Assembly (NCBI RefSeq): GCF_900168205.1
Contig: NZ_FUZE01000008.1
Location: forward strand, 62,001 to 126,000
Direction: 5' to 3'
From: Chryseobacterium balustinum
Lineage (GTDB): Bacteria; Bacteroidota; Bacteroidia; Flavobacteriales; Weeksellaceae
DNA: 64,000 nucleotides
The notes under the pieces are model-generated. The model ran no database searches, was not told the origin of the DNA, and worked only from the letters and a program-made list of their open reading frames with translations. The first letter of the stretch is position 1. The number at the start of each line of letters is the position of its first letter. Shown here piece by piece: positions 8,641-18,192 of this stretch. Position numbers and translations under genes: made by a program.

Positions 8641-9498
8641 CTATTTCTTTATAAATTTAACAAAAACAAAATCGTTTTTATTATCAATTAATTTTACAAA
8701 ATAGTTTCCTGCACTCAAATGATTAACAGATATTGCCTTTGAAAACTTTTCTTTTGAAACCAATCTTCCTGTTCCATCCAAAATTTCATATTCCACGAAA
8801 TCTTTATCGGTATTGATTTGTAAAATCTCTGCAACAGGATTCGGATAAATTTTAACCAAAGTAACATCTTTATGTTTAACATCTTTTGTTCCTAATAAAC
8901 AAGACGGAGGATTGGTAATTACCCCGCTGCTGAAATCGTAATAAATACTACTTCCCATAGGAATTAATGGGGTGTCTATATTACCAGGGAAATTTTGATA
9001 TAAATAACAGTTGGTGAAACTTACATTGGCGGTTTCGAAGCTTTTAGTGATTTTGTACCATCCATCACATCCGGTATTGTTCATAGAATATCCGGAACCT
9101 AAATTGTCTATGACAAAACCATTAATTGAATTCGGATTAATCATTTCTACTCTTACACAAGCTCCGTTTGTCCATCCTGATGGAGGTTTAAAGAAAATAT
9201 GTGCATCAGGAATTGCTCCTGTAAAATATTTTTTGGTGAAAACAGCAGATGTATTTCCTGTGCTATTTACCAAAAAAGCTTTAATTTCTTTATTCTGATC
9301 AATTAAAATATTGACGCTATTAATTGCTGAACTTGAGCTTAAAGTTGGCGTAGTTCCATCTTCTGTGTAATATATTGTTCCGTTTCCCTGAATAGTCATT
9401 TGATAAGGATTGTAGTAATGGGTAGCCGTCGACATATAAATCTGCGAGAAAAAGAATGTAGATGAAAGTATAGAAATAAAGAATAGAAATTTTTTCAT
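8641..9498 (-). CDS. Secreted protein with chitobiase-type repeat and T9SS type A sorting domain
   Basis: A 285 aa exported protein. A signal peptide occupies about 1-19. Residues 30-95 resemble a chitobiase/FN3-associated beta domain (YYTEDGTTPTLSSSS). The middle, about 95-200, is rich in aromatic residues and Gly and resembles the carbohydrate-binding module often found beside such domains. The last 70 residues form a type A sorting domain for type IX secretion (VKIYPNPVAEILQIN ... LSAGNYFVKL). It is therefore predicted to cross the outer membrane and be surface-attached or released. No catalytic domain is present, so polysaccharide binding is an inference. Confidence 0.8.
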   Translation of the reverse strand: MKKFLFFISILSSTFFFSQIYMSTATHYYNPYQMTIQGNGTIYYTEDGTTPTLSSSSAINSVNILIDQNKEIKAFLVNSTGNTSAVFTKKYFTGAIPDAHIFFKPPSGWTNGACVRVEMINPNSINGFVIDNLGSGYSMNNTGCDGWYKITKSFETANVSFTNCYLYQNFPGNIDTPLIPMGSSIYYDFSSGVITNPPSCLLGTKDVKHKDVTLVKIYPNPVAEILQINTDKDFVEYEILDGTGRLVSKEKFSKAISVNHLSAGNYFVKLIDNKNDFVFVKFIKK

Positions 9499-9558
9499 GG
9501 TTGTGAGATTTTTTTAAAACATAAAATTAAGCATTGTAATTTTAAACTTAACATTAAA

Positions 9559-9589
9559 TTTGAAGTTTAATCACATTTACATAACTTTG
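9559..9589 (+). promoter_or_regulatory. Consensus Bacteroidetes promoter for the S9 peptidase gene
   Basis: TTTG at 9559-9562 and TAACTTTG at 9582-9589 are separated by exactly 19 nt, a full match to TTTG-N19-TAnnTTTG. The start codon at 9660 leaves an untranslated leader of about 60 nt. Confidence 0.7.
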
Positions 9590-9659
9590 ACAATCTTAGA
9601 ATAATAAAAGAACCGAGGAGATCTCAAAATCCCGAAAGTTCATAAAAATAGTACAGAAT

Positions 9660-11654
9660 ATGAAACTTAAGTACAGTCTGCTCGCTTTGGCAGCGCCTTT
9701 CTTAATGAATGCACAACAACTCATGACACCTGAAATTCTTTGGACTTTGAAAAAAGTAGGAGTACAGGCTGTTTCACCTGATCAATCTTCGCTGATCTAT
9801 AAAGTCGGACAGGTTGATCTAAAAACTGAAAAAACAAAAAACGAAAACTATTTCCTGAATGTAATCAATAATCAGTCTTCTAAAATTGATTTAGGTAAAA
9901 AAGCTTTAGTTCAGTGGGATAAAAACGGACTTTACGCTCAGGAAGGTGAAAAAATCTATCTTTCAAAAGACAGTGGAAAAACCTGGACAGAATTTTACAC
10001 TATTGGTGAAGCAGATAACATCGTTATTTCTCCTGATGGAAAGAAAATAGCTTTCAGTAAGCAGGTTTTGGTGGAAAAACTGATGGGGAAAGATAAATAT
10101 GCAGATACTCCAAAAACGACTGCACAGATTTACACAGATTTGAATCACAGACACTGGGATTACTTTAATGAAGGGAAATACAACCATGTTTTTGTGGTTG
10201 ATACCTCTTCAAGTGTAGATTCTGCTAAAGATTTGTTGGAAGGAAAAACGTGGGATTCTCCACAAAGACCTTTCGGTGGAGCAGAAGATTTTGTTTTTAG
10301 TCCAGATTCTTCACAGCTTTTATACGTTACAAAACCTAAAAGTGGTAAAGAATATTCTACAAGTACAAACACCGATATTTTTGCGTACGATTTAGCTTCA
10401 GCAACAACAAAAAATTTAACAGAAGGAATGATGGGTTATGATGTGAATCCAAAATTTTCACCTAATGGTAAATGGTTGTTGTGGCAAAGTATGGAGCGAG
10501 AAGGATATGAAGCCGATAAAAATGATATTGTGGTAATGGACTGGAAAACCGGTGCAAAAAGCAATATGACAGGACATTGGGACGAAAGTGTAACCGGAAC
10601 AACTTTCTGGAGCAGCGATTCTAAAAGTATCTATTTTAATGCAGCCTTTCGTGGAACCGTTCAGTTATTTTCTGTAGATCTTAAAAATGCAAAAGTTAGC
10701 CAGATTACAAAAGGAAATTTTGATGTAAGTGATATTTTTGCAGAAGGAAAAAAATCTCTTTTGGTTTCAAAAACAGACATCAATCACGGTGCAGAATTAT
10801 TCTCTGTAAATCTTAAAAACGGAGAATTAAGCCAGGTTACAGACGTCAATAAAGATACCTACGCAAAACTAGCACAAGGAAAATCTGAATTGAAAATGGT
10901 GAAAACTTCAGATGGAAAAGAAATGGGTGTATGGTTTCATTATCCACCCAACTTTGATCCGAATAAAAAATATCCGACCTTAGTATATTGTCAGGGAGGT
11001 CCACAATCTGGACTTACACAATTCTTCAGCACAAGATGGAACTTTGCTTTAATGGCAGCCAATGGTTACGTTGTAGTTGCACCAAACCGTCGCGGAATGC
11101 CGGGTTGGGGAACCAAATGGAATGAAGAAATCTCAAGAGATTGGGGTGGACAGCCGATGAGAGATTATTTGGCAGCTACAGATTATGCTAAAACTTTACC
11201 TTATGTAGATGGTGAAAGAGTTGCAGCTGTTGGAGCAAGTTACGGTGGTTACAGTGTATTTATGTTAGCTGGAATTCACGAGAATAGATTCAAAACGTTC
11301 ATTGCTCACGACGGATTGTTTGATATGAAATCTTGGTATTTAACAACAGAAGAACTTTGGTTCGCGAACTGGGATTTAGGTTCTCCTTGGGAAAAACCTC
11401 TTCCGAAAGCATATACAGAATTTAATCCAAGCAACTTTGTTGATAAATGGAATAAACCAATCATGATTTTCCAAGGTGGAATCGATTTTAGAGTAGGCTA
11501 TGAACAAGGTCAGGAAGCTTTCCAGGCAGCAAGATTGAGAGGTCTGAAATCAAAATTAGTATATTTTCCTAACGAAAATCACTGGGTTCTTCATCCGCAA
11601 AACGGCTTAGTTTGGCAGAGAGAATTTTTTGATTGGCTGAAAGAAACTTTGTAA
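9660..11654 (+). CDS. Secreted S9 family prolyl oligopeptidase-type peptidase
   Basis: A 664 aa serine peptidase of clan SC, family S9 (acylaminoacyl-peptidase/DPP branch). A signal peptide ends near residue 19 (MNAQQ). The N-terminal 390 residues form a beta-propeller with repeated SPDG/SPNGK blades. The alpha/beta-hydrolase domain carries the triad S527 (GASYGGYS), D609 (GGIDFRVG) and H641 (ENHWVLHP). Periplasmic or surface peptide degradation is expected from the family. It is transcribed alone from a consensus promoter and followed by a hairpin. Confidence 0.92.
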   Translation: MKLKYSLLALAAPFLMNAQQLMTPEILWTLKKVGVQAVSPDQSSLIYKVGQVDLKTEKTKNENYFLNVINNQSSKIDLGKKALVQWDKNGLYAQEGEKIYLSKDSGKTWTEFYTIGEADNIVISPDGKKIAFSKQVLVEKLMGKDKYADTPKTTAQIYTDLNHRHWDYFNEGKYNHVFVVDTSSSVDSAKDLLEGKTWDSPQRPFGGAEDFVFSPDSSQLLYVTKPKSGKEYSTSTNTDIFAYDLASATTKNLTEGMMGYDVNPKFSPNGKWLLWQSMEREGYEADKNDIVVMDWKTGAKSNMTGHWDESVTGTTFWSSDSKSIYFNAAFRGTVQLFSVDLKNAKVSQITKGNFDVSDIFAEGKKSLLVSKTDINHGAELFSVNLKNGELSQVTDVNKDTYAKLAQGKSELKMVKTSDGKEMGVWFHYPPNFDPNKKYPTLVYCQGGPQSGLTQFFSTRWNFALMAANGYVVVAPNRRGMPGWGTKWNEEISRDWGGQPMRDYLAATDYAKTLPYVDGERVAAVGASYGGYSVFMLAGIHENRFKTFIAHDGLFDMKSWYLTTEELWFANWDLGSPWEKPLPKAYTEFNPSNFVDKWNKPIMIFQGGIDFRVGYEQGQEAFQAARLRGLKSKLVYFPNENHWVLHPQNGLVWQREFFDWLKETL

Positions 11655-11715
11655 TTAAGAATTAAAAATGAATAATTAAATCATCGAAACTGATTTTTAT
11701 TATTCAAATTATCAA

Positions 11716-11746
11716 CAGAAGCGGGCTTTAGCTCGCTTTTTGTTTT
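11716..11746 (+). terminator. Terminator after the S9 peptidase gene
   Basis: The hairpin AGCGGGC-TTTA-GCTCGCT with a T run (GCTCGCTTTTTG) lies about 60 bp downstream of the S9 peptidase stop codon. Sequences of the form GCGGGCTTTAGCCCGC recur between genes in related bacteria, so it may also be a dispersed element. Confidence 0.6.
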
Positions 11747-11786
11747 CTAGGCAAAAGGCTTTAGCCAAAATTTATATATTTGAATC

Positions 11787-12278
11787 ATGGAGAACCGAAT
11801 TTCATCATTCCTACCATTTATCGATGAACAATCTAAAATTTTAATTTTAGGCTCAATTCCTGGCGTGAAATCTCTTGAGAAGCAACAATATTACGCACAT
11901 CCACAAAATAAATTCTGGAAAATTATTTTTGAATTGTTTAGCGAAGAATTTACAGAAGATTATTCAGAACGAATTGATATTTTAAAGAAAAATAACATTG
12001 CAATTTGGGATGTCATCGATTCCTGCGAAAGAAAAGGAAGCTTGGATTCTGAAATTAAAAACGAAGAAGCCAATAAGATTGAAGAACTTTTAGAAAGTTA
12101 TCCAAATATTCAAGCAATATTTTGCAATGGCGGAAAGTCTTATAAAAATTTGCAAAAGATATTAGGTAAAAGCTTTAGGATTCCAATATATTTATTGCCT
12201 TCAACAAGTCCGCTTCACACGATTTCTTTTGAAAAGAAATTTGAGGATTGGAAAAAAATATTGGAGTTTACTGGATAA
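11787..12278 (+). CDS. DNA-deoxyinosine glycosylase (UDG superfamily)
   Basis: A 163 aa base-excision repair enzyme of the uracil-DNA glycosylase superfamily, closest in appearance to deoxyinosine (hypoxanthine) DNA glycosylases. Diagnostic segments are ILGSIPGVKSLEKQQYYAHP (motif 1), NKFWKIIFEL, NIAIWDVIDSCERKGSLDS and the late LLPSTSPLH (motif 2). It would remove deaminated adenine from DNA. The length fits the family. A TATATTTG sequence only a few bases ahead of the ATG would give a nearly leaderless mRNA if it is a -7 element; I am unsure of that. A bidirectional terminator follows. Confidence 0.82.
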   Translation: MENRISSFLPFIDEQSKILILGSIPGVKSLEKQQYYAHPQNKFWKIIFELFSEEFTEDYSERIDILKKNNIAIWDVIDSCERKGSLDSEIKNEEANKIEELLESYPNIQAIFCNGGKSYKNLQKILGKSFRIPIYLLPSTSPLHTISFEKKFEDWKKILEFTG

Positions 12279-12288
12279 TATTTAAAAC

Positions 12289-12318
12289 AAAAAGCAAGAA
12301 TCTAAAATTCTTGCTTTC
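12289..12318. terminator. Bidirectional terminator between convergent genes
   Basis: The perfect 11-bp inverted repeat AAAGCAAGAAT / ATTCTTGCTTT has A/T-rich flanks on both sides. It lies between the glycosylase gene (plus) and the AIM24 gene (minus). Confidence 0.75.
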
Positions 12319-12340
12319 AATATTTAAAATTGTCAATTCA

Positions 12341-13033
12341 CTACTTTTCCATTCTATAAACCTCTTCATAAGGCTGTATCAAAACCCAACCATTTCCGGA
12401 AAATTTCATTTGAAACTCTTCTCCGCTTCCTCTTCCAATTAAACTTTTAAAAGAAACATTGGTTTTTAATTCAGGGCTTAAATTTCCAGACCAGGCTACA
12501 GTTGCATTCGGGTCTGTGAAAACCGGTGCATCTGGAGTTACCAATAAAGTTAAAGGTTCACCGTGAGTAGTAATTGCGATATGCCCTGTTCCGGAAAGTT
12601 TTACCTGAAACAATCCTCCCGACATTACTCCGGCAATACTTTTCAGCATCGTAATGTCACTTTTTATGCTTTGTTCGTGCGCCAAAACATCGTTTCCGTT
12701 AACGCAAACTGTTTCATTATTTAGATATAAAATTCTTACTTTTTTTCCATCATCTGCAACGTATAGTTTTCCGGTTCCTTCAGCTTTCATCAGTTTAGAA
12801 CCTTCACCGCTTATTGCTTTTTTTAATAAATTCCCAAGTCCGCCAGAAAGCATTCCTTGTCTTTCAAAATTAATATTGCCGATATAACCAACCATACTTC
12901 CTGTTTTTGTCCAGACAGATTGATTGTTTAAGTTGATTTCTAAAAGTGCTGGTTTTTCCAGTTCGAAATAATCTCTTTCAAGAGGGTTTTCTTTTGTTTC
13001 ATTTACAAAAGATTCAATAGAATATTTGCTCAT
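12341..13033 (-). CDS. AIM24 family protein
   Basis: A 230 aa soluble protein of the AIM24/TIGR00266 family, a beta-rich fold of unknown biochemical function related to yeast mitochondrial Aim24. Typical segments are VWTKTGSMVGYIGNINFERQ, GTGKLYVADDGKKVRIL, LSGTGHIAITTHGEPLTL and the C-terminal FSGNGWVLIQPYEE. There is no signal peptide or membrane segment. It converges with the glycosylase gene and diverges from queA; nothing in the neighbourhood indicates its job. Confidence 0.82.
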   Translation of the reverse strand: MSKYSIESFVNETKENPLERDYFELEKPALLEINLNNQSVWTKTGSMVGYIGNINFERQGMLSGGLGNLLKKAISGEGSKLMKAEGTGKLYVADDGKKVRILYLNNETVCVNGNDVLAHEQSIKSDITMLKSIAGVMSGGLFQVKLSGTGHIAITTHGEPLTLLVTPDAPVFTDPNATVAWSGNLSPELKTNVSFKSLIGRGSGEEFQMKFSGNGWVLIQPYEEVYRMEK

Positions 13034-13145
13034 CGTTTAATATTTTGATTGAGCCAAAATAATCATTTTTTAGTTGATAATACATTAAAAATAATAAAAT
13101 TTGCAGCCTCTAACCATCGTGGATAAAGAGGAGCGAAATAAACAC

Positions 13146-13177
13146 TTGACAAAGGGGTATAGAATGTTGTATATTTG
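13146..13177 (+). promoter_or_regulatory. Promoter for queA
   Basis: TTG at 13146-13148 and TATATTTG at 13170-13177 are 21 nt apart, close to the Bacteroidetes promoter pattern. The leader to the queA ATG is about 50 nt. Confidence 0.55.
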
Positions 13178-13235
13178 CACCTCGAAAATTACACCATGTA
13201 ATTTTACATAAATTTTTAAACCATAATTTAAAATA

Positions 13236-14285
13236 ATGAAAACATCCGATTTTAATTTCGACCTTCCTGAAGAATTGTTGGCAGAATATCCTTCAGAGCA
13301 TAGAGATGAAGCTAGATTAATGGTTCTTGACAGAAAAACGCAAACTATTGAGCACAAAATGTTCAAAGATGTAGTAGATTACTTTGATGAGAAAGATCTT
13401 TTCATCTTTAATAATACTAAAGTTTTTCCTGCTCGTTTGTATGGAAATAAAGAAAAAACCGGAGCTAAAATTGAAGTTTTCTTATTAAGAGAGCTTGATA
13501 AAGAAACTCGTGTTTGGGATGTTTTGGTAGATCCGGCAAGAAAAATAAGAATTGGTAACAAATTATTCTTTACGGAAGATGAATCTTTGGTTGCTGAGGT
13601 AATTGATAATACAACTTCAAGAGGTAGAACTTTAAGATTTTTATTCGATGGTTCTTATGAAGAATTTAGATCTAAATTAAAAGATTTAGGAGAAACACCA
13701 CTTCCAAAGTATATCAAAAGAGAAGTAGAACCGGAAGATGCTGAAAGATATCAGACTATTTATGCAAAAGTAGAAGGGGCGGTAGCAGCACCAACTGCTG
13801 GTTTGCATTTCTCTAAGCACTTGATGAAGAGATTAGAGATCAAAGGAATCGATTTTGCTGAAGTTACACTTCATGTAGGATTAGGAACTTTTAACCCAAT
13901 TGAGGTAGAAGATTTGTCTAAACATAAAATGGAATCTGAAGAAGTTATCATTGATGAGAAAAATGCTGAAATCATCAACAGAGCAGTTCAGGAAAACAGA
14001 AGAGTTTGTGCAGTAGGAACGACTACAATGAGAGCAATTGAAACGTCTGTTTCTTCAAACAGAAAAATTTCAGCTTTCGATGGTTGGACTAATAAATTCA
14101 TCTATCCACCACACGATTTTGGAATTGCCAATACAATGATTACCAATTTCCATACGCCAAAATCTACTTTAATGATGATGATTGCTGCGTTTGCAGGAAA
14201 AGATTTTCTAATGCATGCCTACGAAGAAGCCGTAAAAGAAAAGTATAAATTCTATTCTTACGGTGACGCAATGCTAATTATTTAA
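13236..14285 (+). CDS. queA: S-adenosylmethionine:tRNA ribosyltransferase-isomerase
   Basis: A 349 aa enzyme that transfers and isomerises the ribosyl moiety of SAM onto preQ1-modified tRNA, giving epoxyqueuosine at the wobble position. The N-terminus [20 protein letters not shown] and the blocks [49 protein letters not shown] and [10 protein letters not shown] are textbook QueA. Full length. It is followed after a hairpin-bearing 70 bp gap by rlmN, another RNA-modification gene, and the two are probably co-regulated. Confidence 0.97.
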   Translation: MKTSDFNFDLPEELLAEYPSEHRDEARLMVLDRKTQTIEHKMFKDVVDYFDEKDLFIFNNTKVFPARLYGNKEKTGAKIEVFLLRELDKETRVWDVLVDPARKIRIGNKLFFTEDESLVAEVIDNTTSRGRTLRFLFDGSYEEFRSKLKDLGETPLPKYIKREVEPEDAERYQTIYAKVEGAVAAPTAGLHFSKHLMKRLEIKGIDFAEVTLHVGLGTFNPIEVEDLSKHKMESEEVIIDEKNAEIINRAVQENRRVCAVGTTTMRAIETSVSSNRKISAFDGWTNKFIYPPHDFGIANTMITNFHTPKSTLMMMIAAFAGKDFLMHAYEEAVKEKYKFYSYGDAMLII

Positions 14286-14302
14286 TTAAGATATAAGGTA
14301 AA

Positions 14303-14331
14303 AGGTTGCAGGTAATAGTTATCTGCGACCT
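14303..14331 (+). other. Hairpin between queA and rlmN
   Basis: AGGTTGCAG / CTGCGACCT forms a 9-bp stem with one T-G wobble. No T run follows, so it may be a weak attenuator, a processing site or a dispersed repeat rather than a full terminator. Confidence 0.45.
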
Positions 14332-14356
14332 GTAACCTAAAATCTACAATCTTACA

Positions 14357-15391
14357 ATGAAAGACATCCGTACATTATCCCTCGACCAGCTTAAAGATTA
14401 TTTTGGATCTTTAGGAGAAAAACCGTTTCGTGCGAAGCAGGTTTACGATTGGCTGTGGAGCAAAAATCTGCATTCAATAGAGGAGATGACGAATCTTTCA
14501 AAGCAGCTTCGGGACAAAATTTCTGAAGAATATACCATTAATCCAGTTTCTGTAGATCAGCTTCAGAAGAGTACAGACGGAACCATTAAAAACGGAGTGA
14601 AACTTCACGACGGTTTGTTGGTAGAATCTGTTTTAATTCCGACAGAAACCAGAACGACAGCTTGTGTTTCTTCACAGGTAGGATGTTCTTTAAACTGCGA
14701 ATTTTGTGCAACAGCAAGACTCAAAAGAATGAGGAATCTTGAAGTCGCAGAAATAGTAGATCAGGTTGCCTTAATAGACAGCCAAAGTAAAATGTATTTC
14801 AACAGACCGCTTACCAATATCGTATTTATGGGAATGGGTGAGCCGATGATGAATTATAAAAATGTAGTGGAAGCGATCCGAAAAATCACTCAGCCGGAAG
14901 GTTTGGGAATGTCACCAAGAAGAATTACCGTTTCTACATCCGGACTTCCGAAGATGATAAAAATGCTCGCAGATGATGATTTGCGTGTGAAATTAGCTTT
15001 GTCACTTCACTCAGCGATTGAAGCTAAACGTAACGAAATCATGCCGTTCTCGGATAAATTCCCGTTGACGGATATTATGGAGTCTCTTCAATATTGGTAC
15101 AAAAAAACAGGCTCTGTCATTACTTTTGAATATTGTGTCTGGAAAGGAATTAATGATGGTGATGAAGATATTAAAGCTTTAATTAAATATTGTAAGCAAG
15201 TTCCTTCTAAAGTAAATTTAATTCAATACAACCCAATCGGTGACGGAAAATACGACCAATGCAACAAGAAAGCAGAAGACAATTATGTTCGTCAGCTTGA
15301 GAATGCCGGAATTACCGTTATGATTCGGAAAAGTCGTGGTGGTGATATTGATGCAGCTTGTGGACAGTTAGCCAATAAAGTTACAGACTAA
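14357..15391 (+). CDS. rlmN: Dual-specificity 23S rRNA/tRNA adenine C2-methyltransferase
   Basis: A 344 aa radical-SAM enzyme that methylates C2 of A2503 in 23S rRNA and A37 of some tRNAs. The [4Fe-4S] cysteines are C110, C114 and C117 in GCSLNCEFCATAR. The two catalytic cysteines of RlmN/Cfr enzymes correspond to C103 (TACVSSQ) and C335 (DAACGQL). GEPMMNY and the serine-rich SLHSAIEAKRN segment are also present. The length is standard for RlmN and nothing suggests the resistance enzyme Cfr. Confidence 0.96.
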   Translation: MKDIRTLSLDQLKDYFGSLGEKPFRAKQVYDWLWSKNLHSIEEMTNLSKQLRDKISEEYTINPVSVDQLQKSTDGTIKNGVKLHDGLLVESVLIPTETRTTACVSSQVGCSLNCEFCATARLKRMRNLEVAEIVDQVALIDSQSKMYFNRPLTNIVFMGMGEPMMNYKNVVEAIRKITQPEGLGMSPRRITVSTSGLPKMIKMLADDDLRVKLALSLHSAIEAKRNEIMPFSDKFPLTDIMESLQYWYKKTGSVITFEYCVWKGINDGDEDIKALIKYCKQVPSKVNLIQYNPIGDGKYDQCNKKAEDNYVRQLENAGITVMIRKSRGGDIDAACGQLANKVTD

Positions 15392-15472
15392 ATTCTATTA
15401 ATCATTGTCTTTTCTAAAGGTTTTTGATTATTCTTAACAGTCAGTTTATACTTAAAATCCTATTTTTGTAGA

Positions 15473-16351
15473 ATGAAGAAGATCATTCTATTATTTACTC
15501 TATTCTTTTTTCAGACTGCTTTTTCTCAACAGGCAGAAATTTTTAAGCTAAAAAAATATAGAATTGCAGTTCTCAATGATTCAATTCAGGAAACTTCAGG
15601 ACTGAATTTTTTTGATGGAAAATTATATACTTTCAACGACAGTGGAAACCCGGCAGAATTGTATGAAATTGAGAAAAATTCAGGAAAAATCTTAAATGTT
15701 TTAAAAACAAATGCCGAAAATAAAGATTGGGAGGCATTAACCAACGATGGGAAAAACTTCTACATCGGAGATTTTGGAAACAACGCAGGAACGCGAAAAC
15801 ATTTAAAAATTTATAAAATTCCTTTTCGAAATAATCAGCTGCAAAATGATTCGATGAAAGCGATTTCGTTTTATTATCCTGAGCAAGAAGATTTTACGTC
15901 AAGAAATATCAATACAGATTTCGATTTAGAATCGATGATTTATTTAAATGGTAAAATCCATATTTTCACTAAAGAATGGGCTTCTAAATCGACTACCCAT
16001 TTTACGCTTGATCCTGAAAATCTTGAAAATCAAGCTGCTGAAAAAGTTGAATCTTTCAGAACAGGTTTTATGATAAGTGATGCTTATTATTTTAATAAAA
16101 AACTTTACGTTGTAGGGTATACCAAGAAAACCGAAGTTTTTTTAGATGTTTTTAATGAATCTGAACCCGGAATATTTTTCAAAGAAAAATCTAGACATTT
16201 TTATTTGGGAAGTGCTTTAACAATTGGTCAGATTGAAGGAATTGCTGTTGATGAAACCGGAATTTATATTTCCGGGGAAAGATTTTATTCGCCCATCAAG
16301 AAAACCAAACCATTTTTTTATTTTATCCCCAAAGAAAAACTCAAACTTTAA
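15473..16351 (+). CDS. Secreted beta-propeller-like protein, function unknown
   Basis: A 292 aa exported protein with a signal peptide (about 1-18, ending FSQQ). Repeated short beta motifs such as NFFDGKLYTFNDSG, GKNFYIGDFGNN and YLNGKIHIFTKEW suggest a propeller fold. I cannot assign a named family with certainty. A TATTTTTG sequence just upstream (15461-15468) resembles a -7 element but lacks a clear -33 partner. The next gene lies more than 430 bp away, beyond a dispersed repeat, so the gene is probably monocistronic. Confidence 0.65.
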   Translation: MKKIILLFTLFFFQTAFSQQAEIFKLKKYRIAVLNDSIQETSGLNFFDGKLYTFNDSGNPAELYEIEKNSGKILNVLKTNAENKDWEALTNDGKNFYIGDFGNNAGTRKHLKIYKIPFRNNQLQNDSMKAISFYYPEQEDFTSRNINTDFDLESMIYLNGKIHIFTKEWASKSTTHFTLDPENLENQAAEKVESFRTGFMISDAYYFNKKLYVVGYTKKTEVFLDVFNESEPGIFFKEKSRHFYLGSALTIGQIEGIAVDETGIYISGERFYSPIKKTKPFFYFIPKEKLKL

Positions 16352-16787
16352 AATGCTTAAATTTTTGGTTCTTCACCACAACCTATAAAAATCTTGATAG
16401 TAACGTTACCAATTACAACATGAGTAAACAACTTATCCAAGTACAATGTCATCTTTAACGCAATGTTCGCAAGGTCTTATTGATAGTTGCTTTTCTTTTT
16501 TTTGTTCGCAAAGGCACTCTGTTCAGCAAATGAAACCAATACCTTAGCTGAGTGAAACGCCGTTGCGAACTAAAAATGTTTTCGAGGACTTAAAATTTTT
16601 GCGAACTTTAGCGTTTAGAAGTTTTCCATCTTAAATAGCTAAGAACCATAATTCTTAATCTTTTCAATTTCTCTTAATAACTGAATTTTTTCAGAATAAC
16701 TTTAAAGGCTTTTAATTTCTGTTAAAATTGGCGGAAAAAAATTATCTTTGTGAGAATTAATAAATACTCACCCATCATTCTTACTTA
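16352..16787. other. 436-bp intergenic region with a nested palindromic repeat
   Basis: No coding sequence is visible. The central part is a copy of the nested palindrome described separately (16456-16617). The right end holds a TATCTTTG element (16743-16750) that is a plausible -7 sequence for the polyprenyl synthase gene, with a poor -33 match. Confidence 0.6.
16456..16617. repeat. Nested palindromic intergenic repeat, copy 1
   Basis: The inner palindrome (16504-16570) runs from GTTCGCAAAGGCAC through GTTCAGC to GCTGAGTGAAACGCC and TTGCGAAC. The outer arms carry AACGC and TTCGC on the left and GCGAA and GCGTT on the right. Near-identical copies lie at 25391-25548 and 49112-49276. Confidence 0.8.
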
Positions 16788-17765
16788 GTGGCAAACATTG
16801 TAGAAGAAATCAAGCAGCCGATCAATGAGGAAATGAAACTTTTCGAACAGAAGTTTTACGAATCTATGCAGAGCAGAGTCGCTTTACTCGATAAAGTTAC
16901 CCGTTTTATTGTTACCACAAAAGGAAAACAAATGCGTCCGATGTTTGTGTTTTTGTGCGCAAAACTGATTGGAGACGTTAACGAAAAAACGTATCGTGGC
17001 GCTTCAATGATAGAATTGATCCACACTGCAACTTTAGTACATGATGATGTAGTGGATGAAAGCTTTAAACGTCGTAATTTTTTTTCAATCAATGCTTTAT
17101 GGAAGAATAAGATTGCGGTGTTAGTTGGCGATTTCTTACTCTCAAAAGCAGTTTTGCTTTCTACAGACCATAAAGATTACGATTTGCTTTCCGTGATTTC
17201 TAGAACTATCAGAGAAATGTCTGAAGGCGAGCTTCTTCAATTGGAAAAAGCCAGGAAACTCGATATTACCGAAGATGTTTATTATGAAATTATTCGCCAG
17301 AAAACGGCTACTTTAATTGCTGCCTGCTGCGAAATTGGAGCCTTATCTAATAATGCCGATGAAACTTTAGCCAAGAAAATGATGCAGTTCGGTACTTACA
17401 CCGGTATGGCTTTTCAGATTAAAGATGATTTATTTGATTATTTAAGCTCAAATGTTATCGGAAAACCTGTTGGGATCGATATTAAAGAACAAAAGATGAC
17501 TTTGCCTTTGATTCATACTTTAAAAATAGCCAGCGAAACTGACAGAAAGTATTATTTCAATACCATTAAACGTTATAACAACGACCAAAAACGAGTGAAA
17601 GAACTGATTGCTTTTGTAAAAAGTTCAGGAGGCTTAGATTATGCCATCACGGTAATGAAAGACTTTCAGCAAAAAGCAAAAGATATCCTCAATGAATTTC
17701 CGGATTCTCAGGTCAGAGAATCTTTACATAAAATGCTTGATTACGTTATCGAAAGAAAGTTCTAA
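16788..17765 (+). CDS. Trans-polyprenyl diphosphate synthase
   Basis: A 325 aa class I prenyltransferase that elongates isoprenoid chains, most likely for the menaquinone side chain. The first aspartate-rich motif is DDVVD (86-90) and the second is DDLFD (213-217); GKQMRP (46-51) binds IPP. The start is a GTG, since no ATG precedes the conserved N-terminal region. It resembles octaprenyl diphosphate synthase IspB, but the product length cannot be read reliably. A TATCTTTG -7 element lies 38 bp upstream. Confidence 0.9.
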   Translation: MANIVEEIKQPINEEMKLFEQKFYESMQSRVALLDKVTRFIVTTKGKQMRPMFVFLCAKLIGDVNEKTYRGASMIELIHTATLVHDDVVDESFKRRNFFSINALWKNKIAVLVGDFLLSKAVLLSTDHKDYDLLSVISRTIREMSEGELLQLEKARKLDITEDVYYEIIRQKTATLIAACCEIGALSNNADETLAKKMMQFGTYTGMAFQIKDDLFDYLSSNVIGKPVGIDIKEQKMTLPLIHTLKIASETDRKYYFNTIKRYNNDQKRVKELIAFVKSSGGLDYAITVMKDFQQKAKDILNEFPDSQVRESLHKMLDYVIERKF

Positions 17766-17786
17766 AATTTTTTTTTGTTTATTTTA

Positions 17787-17858
17787 AGTCTCGCAGATTA
17801 AGGAAATTTAGCAGATTTAAAATAGATCAGCACAATCTGCAAGATCGGCGAGAGATAT
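17787..17858. repeat. Palindromic intergenic repeat (CTCGCAGATT type)
   Basis: The left arm TCTCGCAGATTAAG pairs imperfectly with AATCTGCAAGATCGG and CGAGAGA on the right. It lies between convergent genes (polyprenyl synthase plus, small membrane protein minus) and differs from the GTTCGCAA family. It could act as a terminator-like structure. Confidence 0.55.
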
Positions 17859-17895
17859 TTATTGGTTAAATTTTAAAATGATCTTAAATAAGTTC

Positions 17896-18192
17896 TTAAT
17901 CTAAGATCATTGTTGTAATCATAATCACCGACAAAACAATACAAAATAAAGCGGTTAAAAATAAATAATCCGCAATCTGCTCGTATCTATTCTCTAACTT
18001 TTCTCTCTTTGATCTTATTGCCATAAAGGATAGAAAACTACTGCACGCAAAAAGTACACACGCAACTCCTGCGAACTCATCTAAATAGGTATTGTGGCTA
18101 GTTTTTGTGATTTTAAGCGAGGTAATGATCAGCATCGAAAAACCTAGTAAATTGCTGGATGCATTCAGGATATGGGACGATTTTTTTTCCAT
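17896..18192 (-). CDS. Small membrane protein, function unknown
   Basis: A 98 aa protein with three predicted membrane segments (about 12-28, 38-58 and 76-96) separated by a basic loop (RSKREKLENRYEQ). I do not recognise the family. It is alone on its strand, convergent with the polyprenyl synthase gene and divergent from the E1 gene. Confidence 0.55.
   Translation of the reverse strand: MEKKSSHILNASSNLLGFSMLIITSLKITKTSHNTYLDEFAGVACVLFACSSFLSFMAIRSKREKLENRYEQIADYLFLTALFCIVLSVIMITTMILD

Noticed and set aside
14357..15391. Possibility that the rlmN-like gene is the resistance methyltransferase Cfr
   Set aside because: Linkage to queA, standard length and motif spacing all fit the housekeeping RlmN; nothing marks a mobile context.
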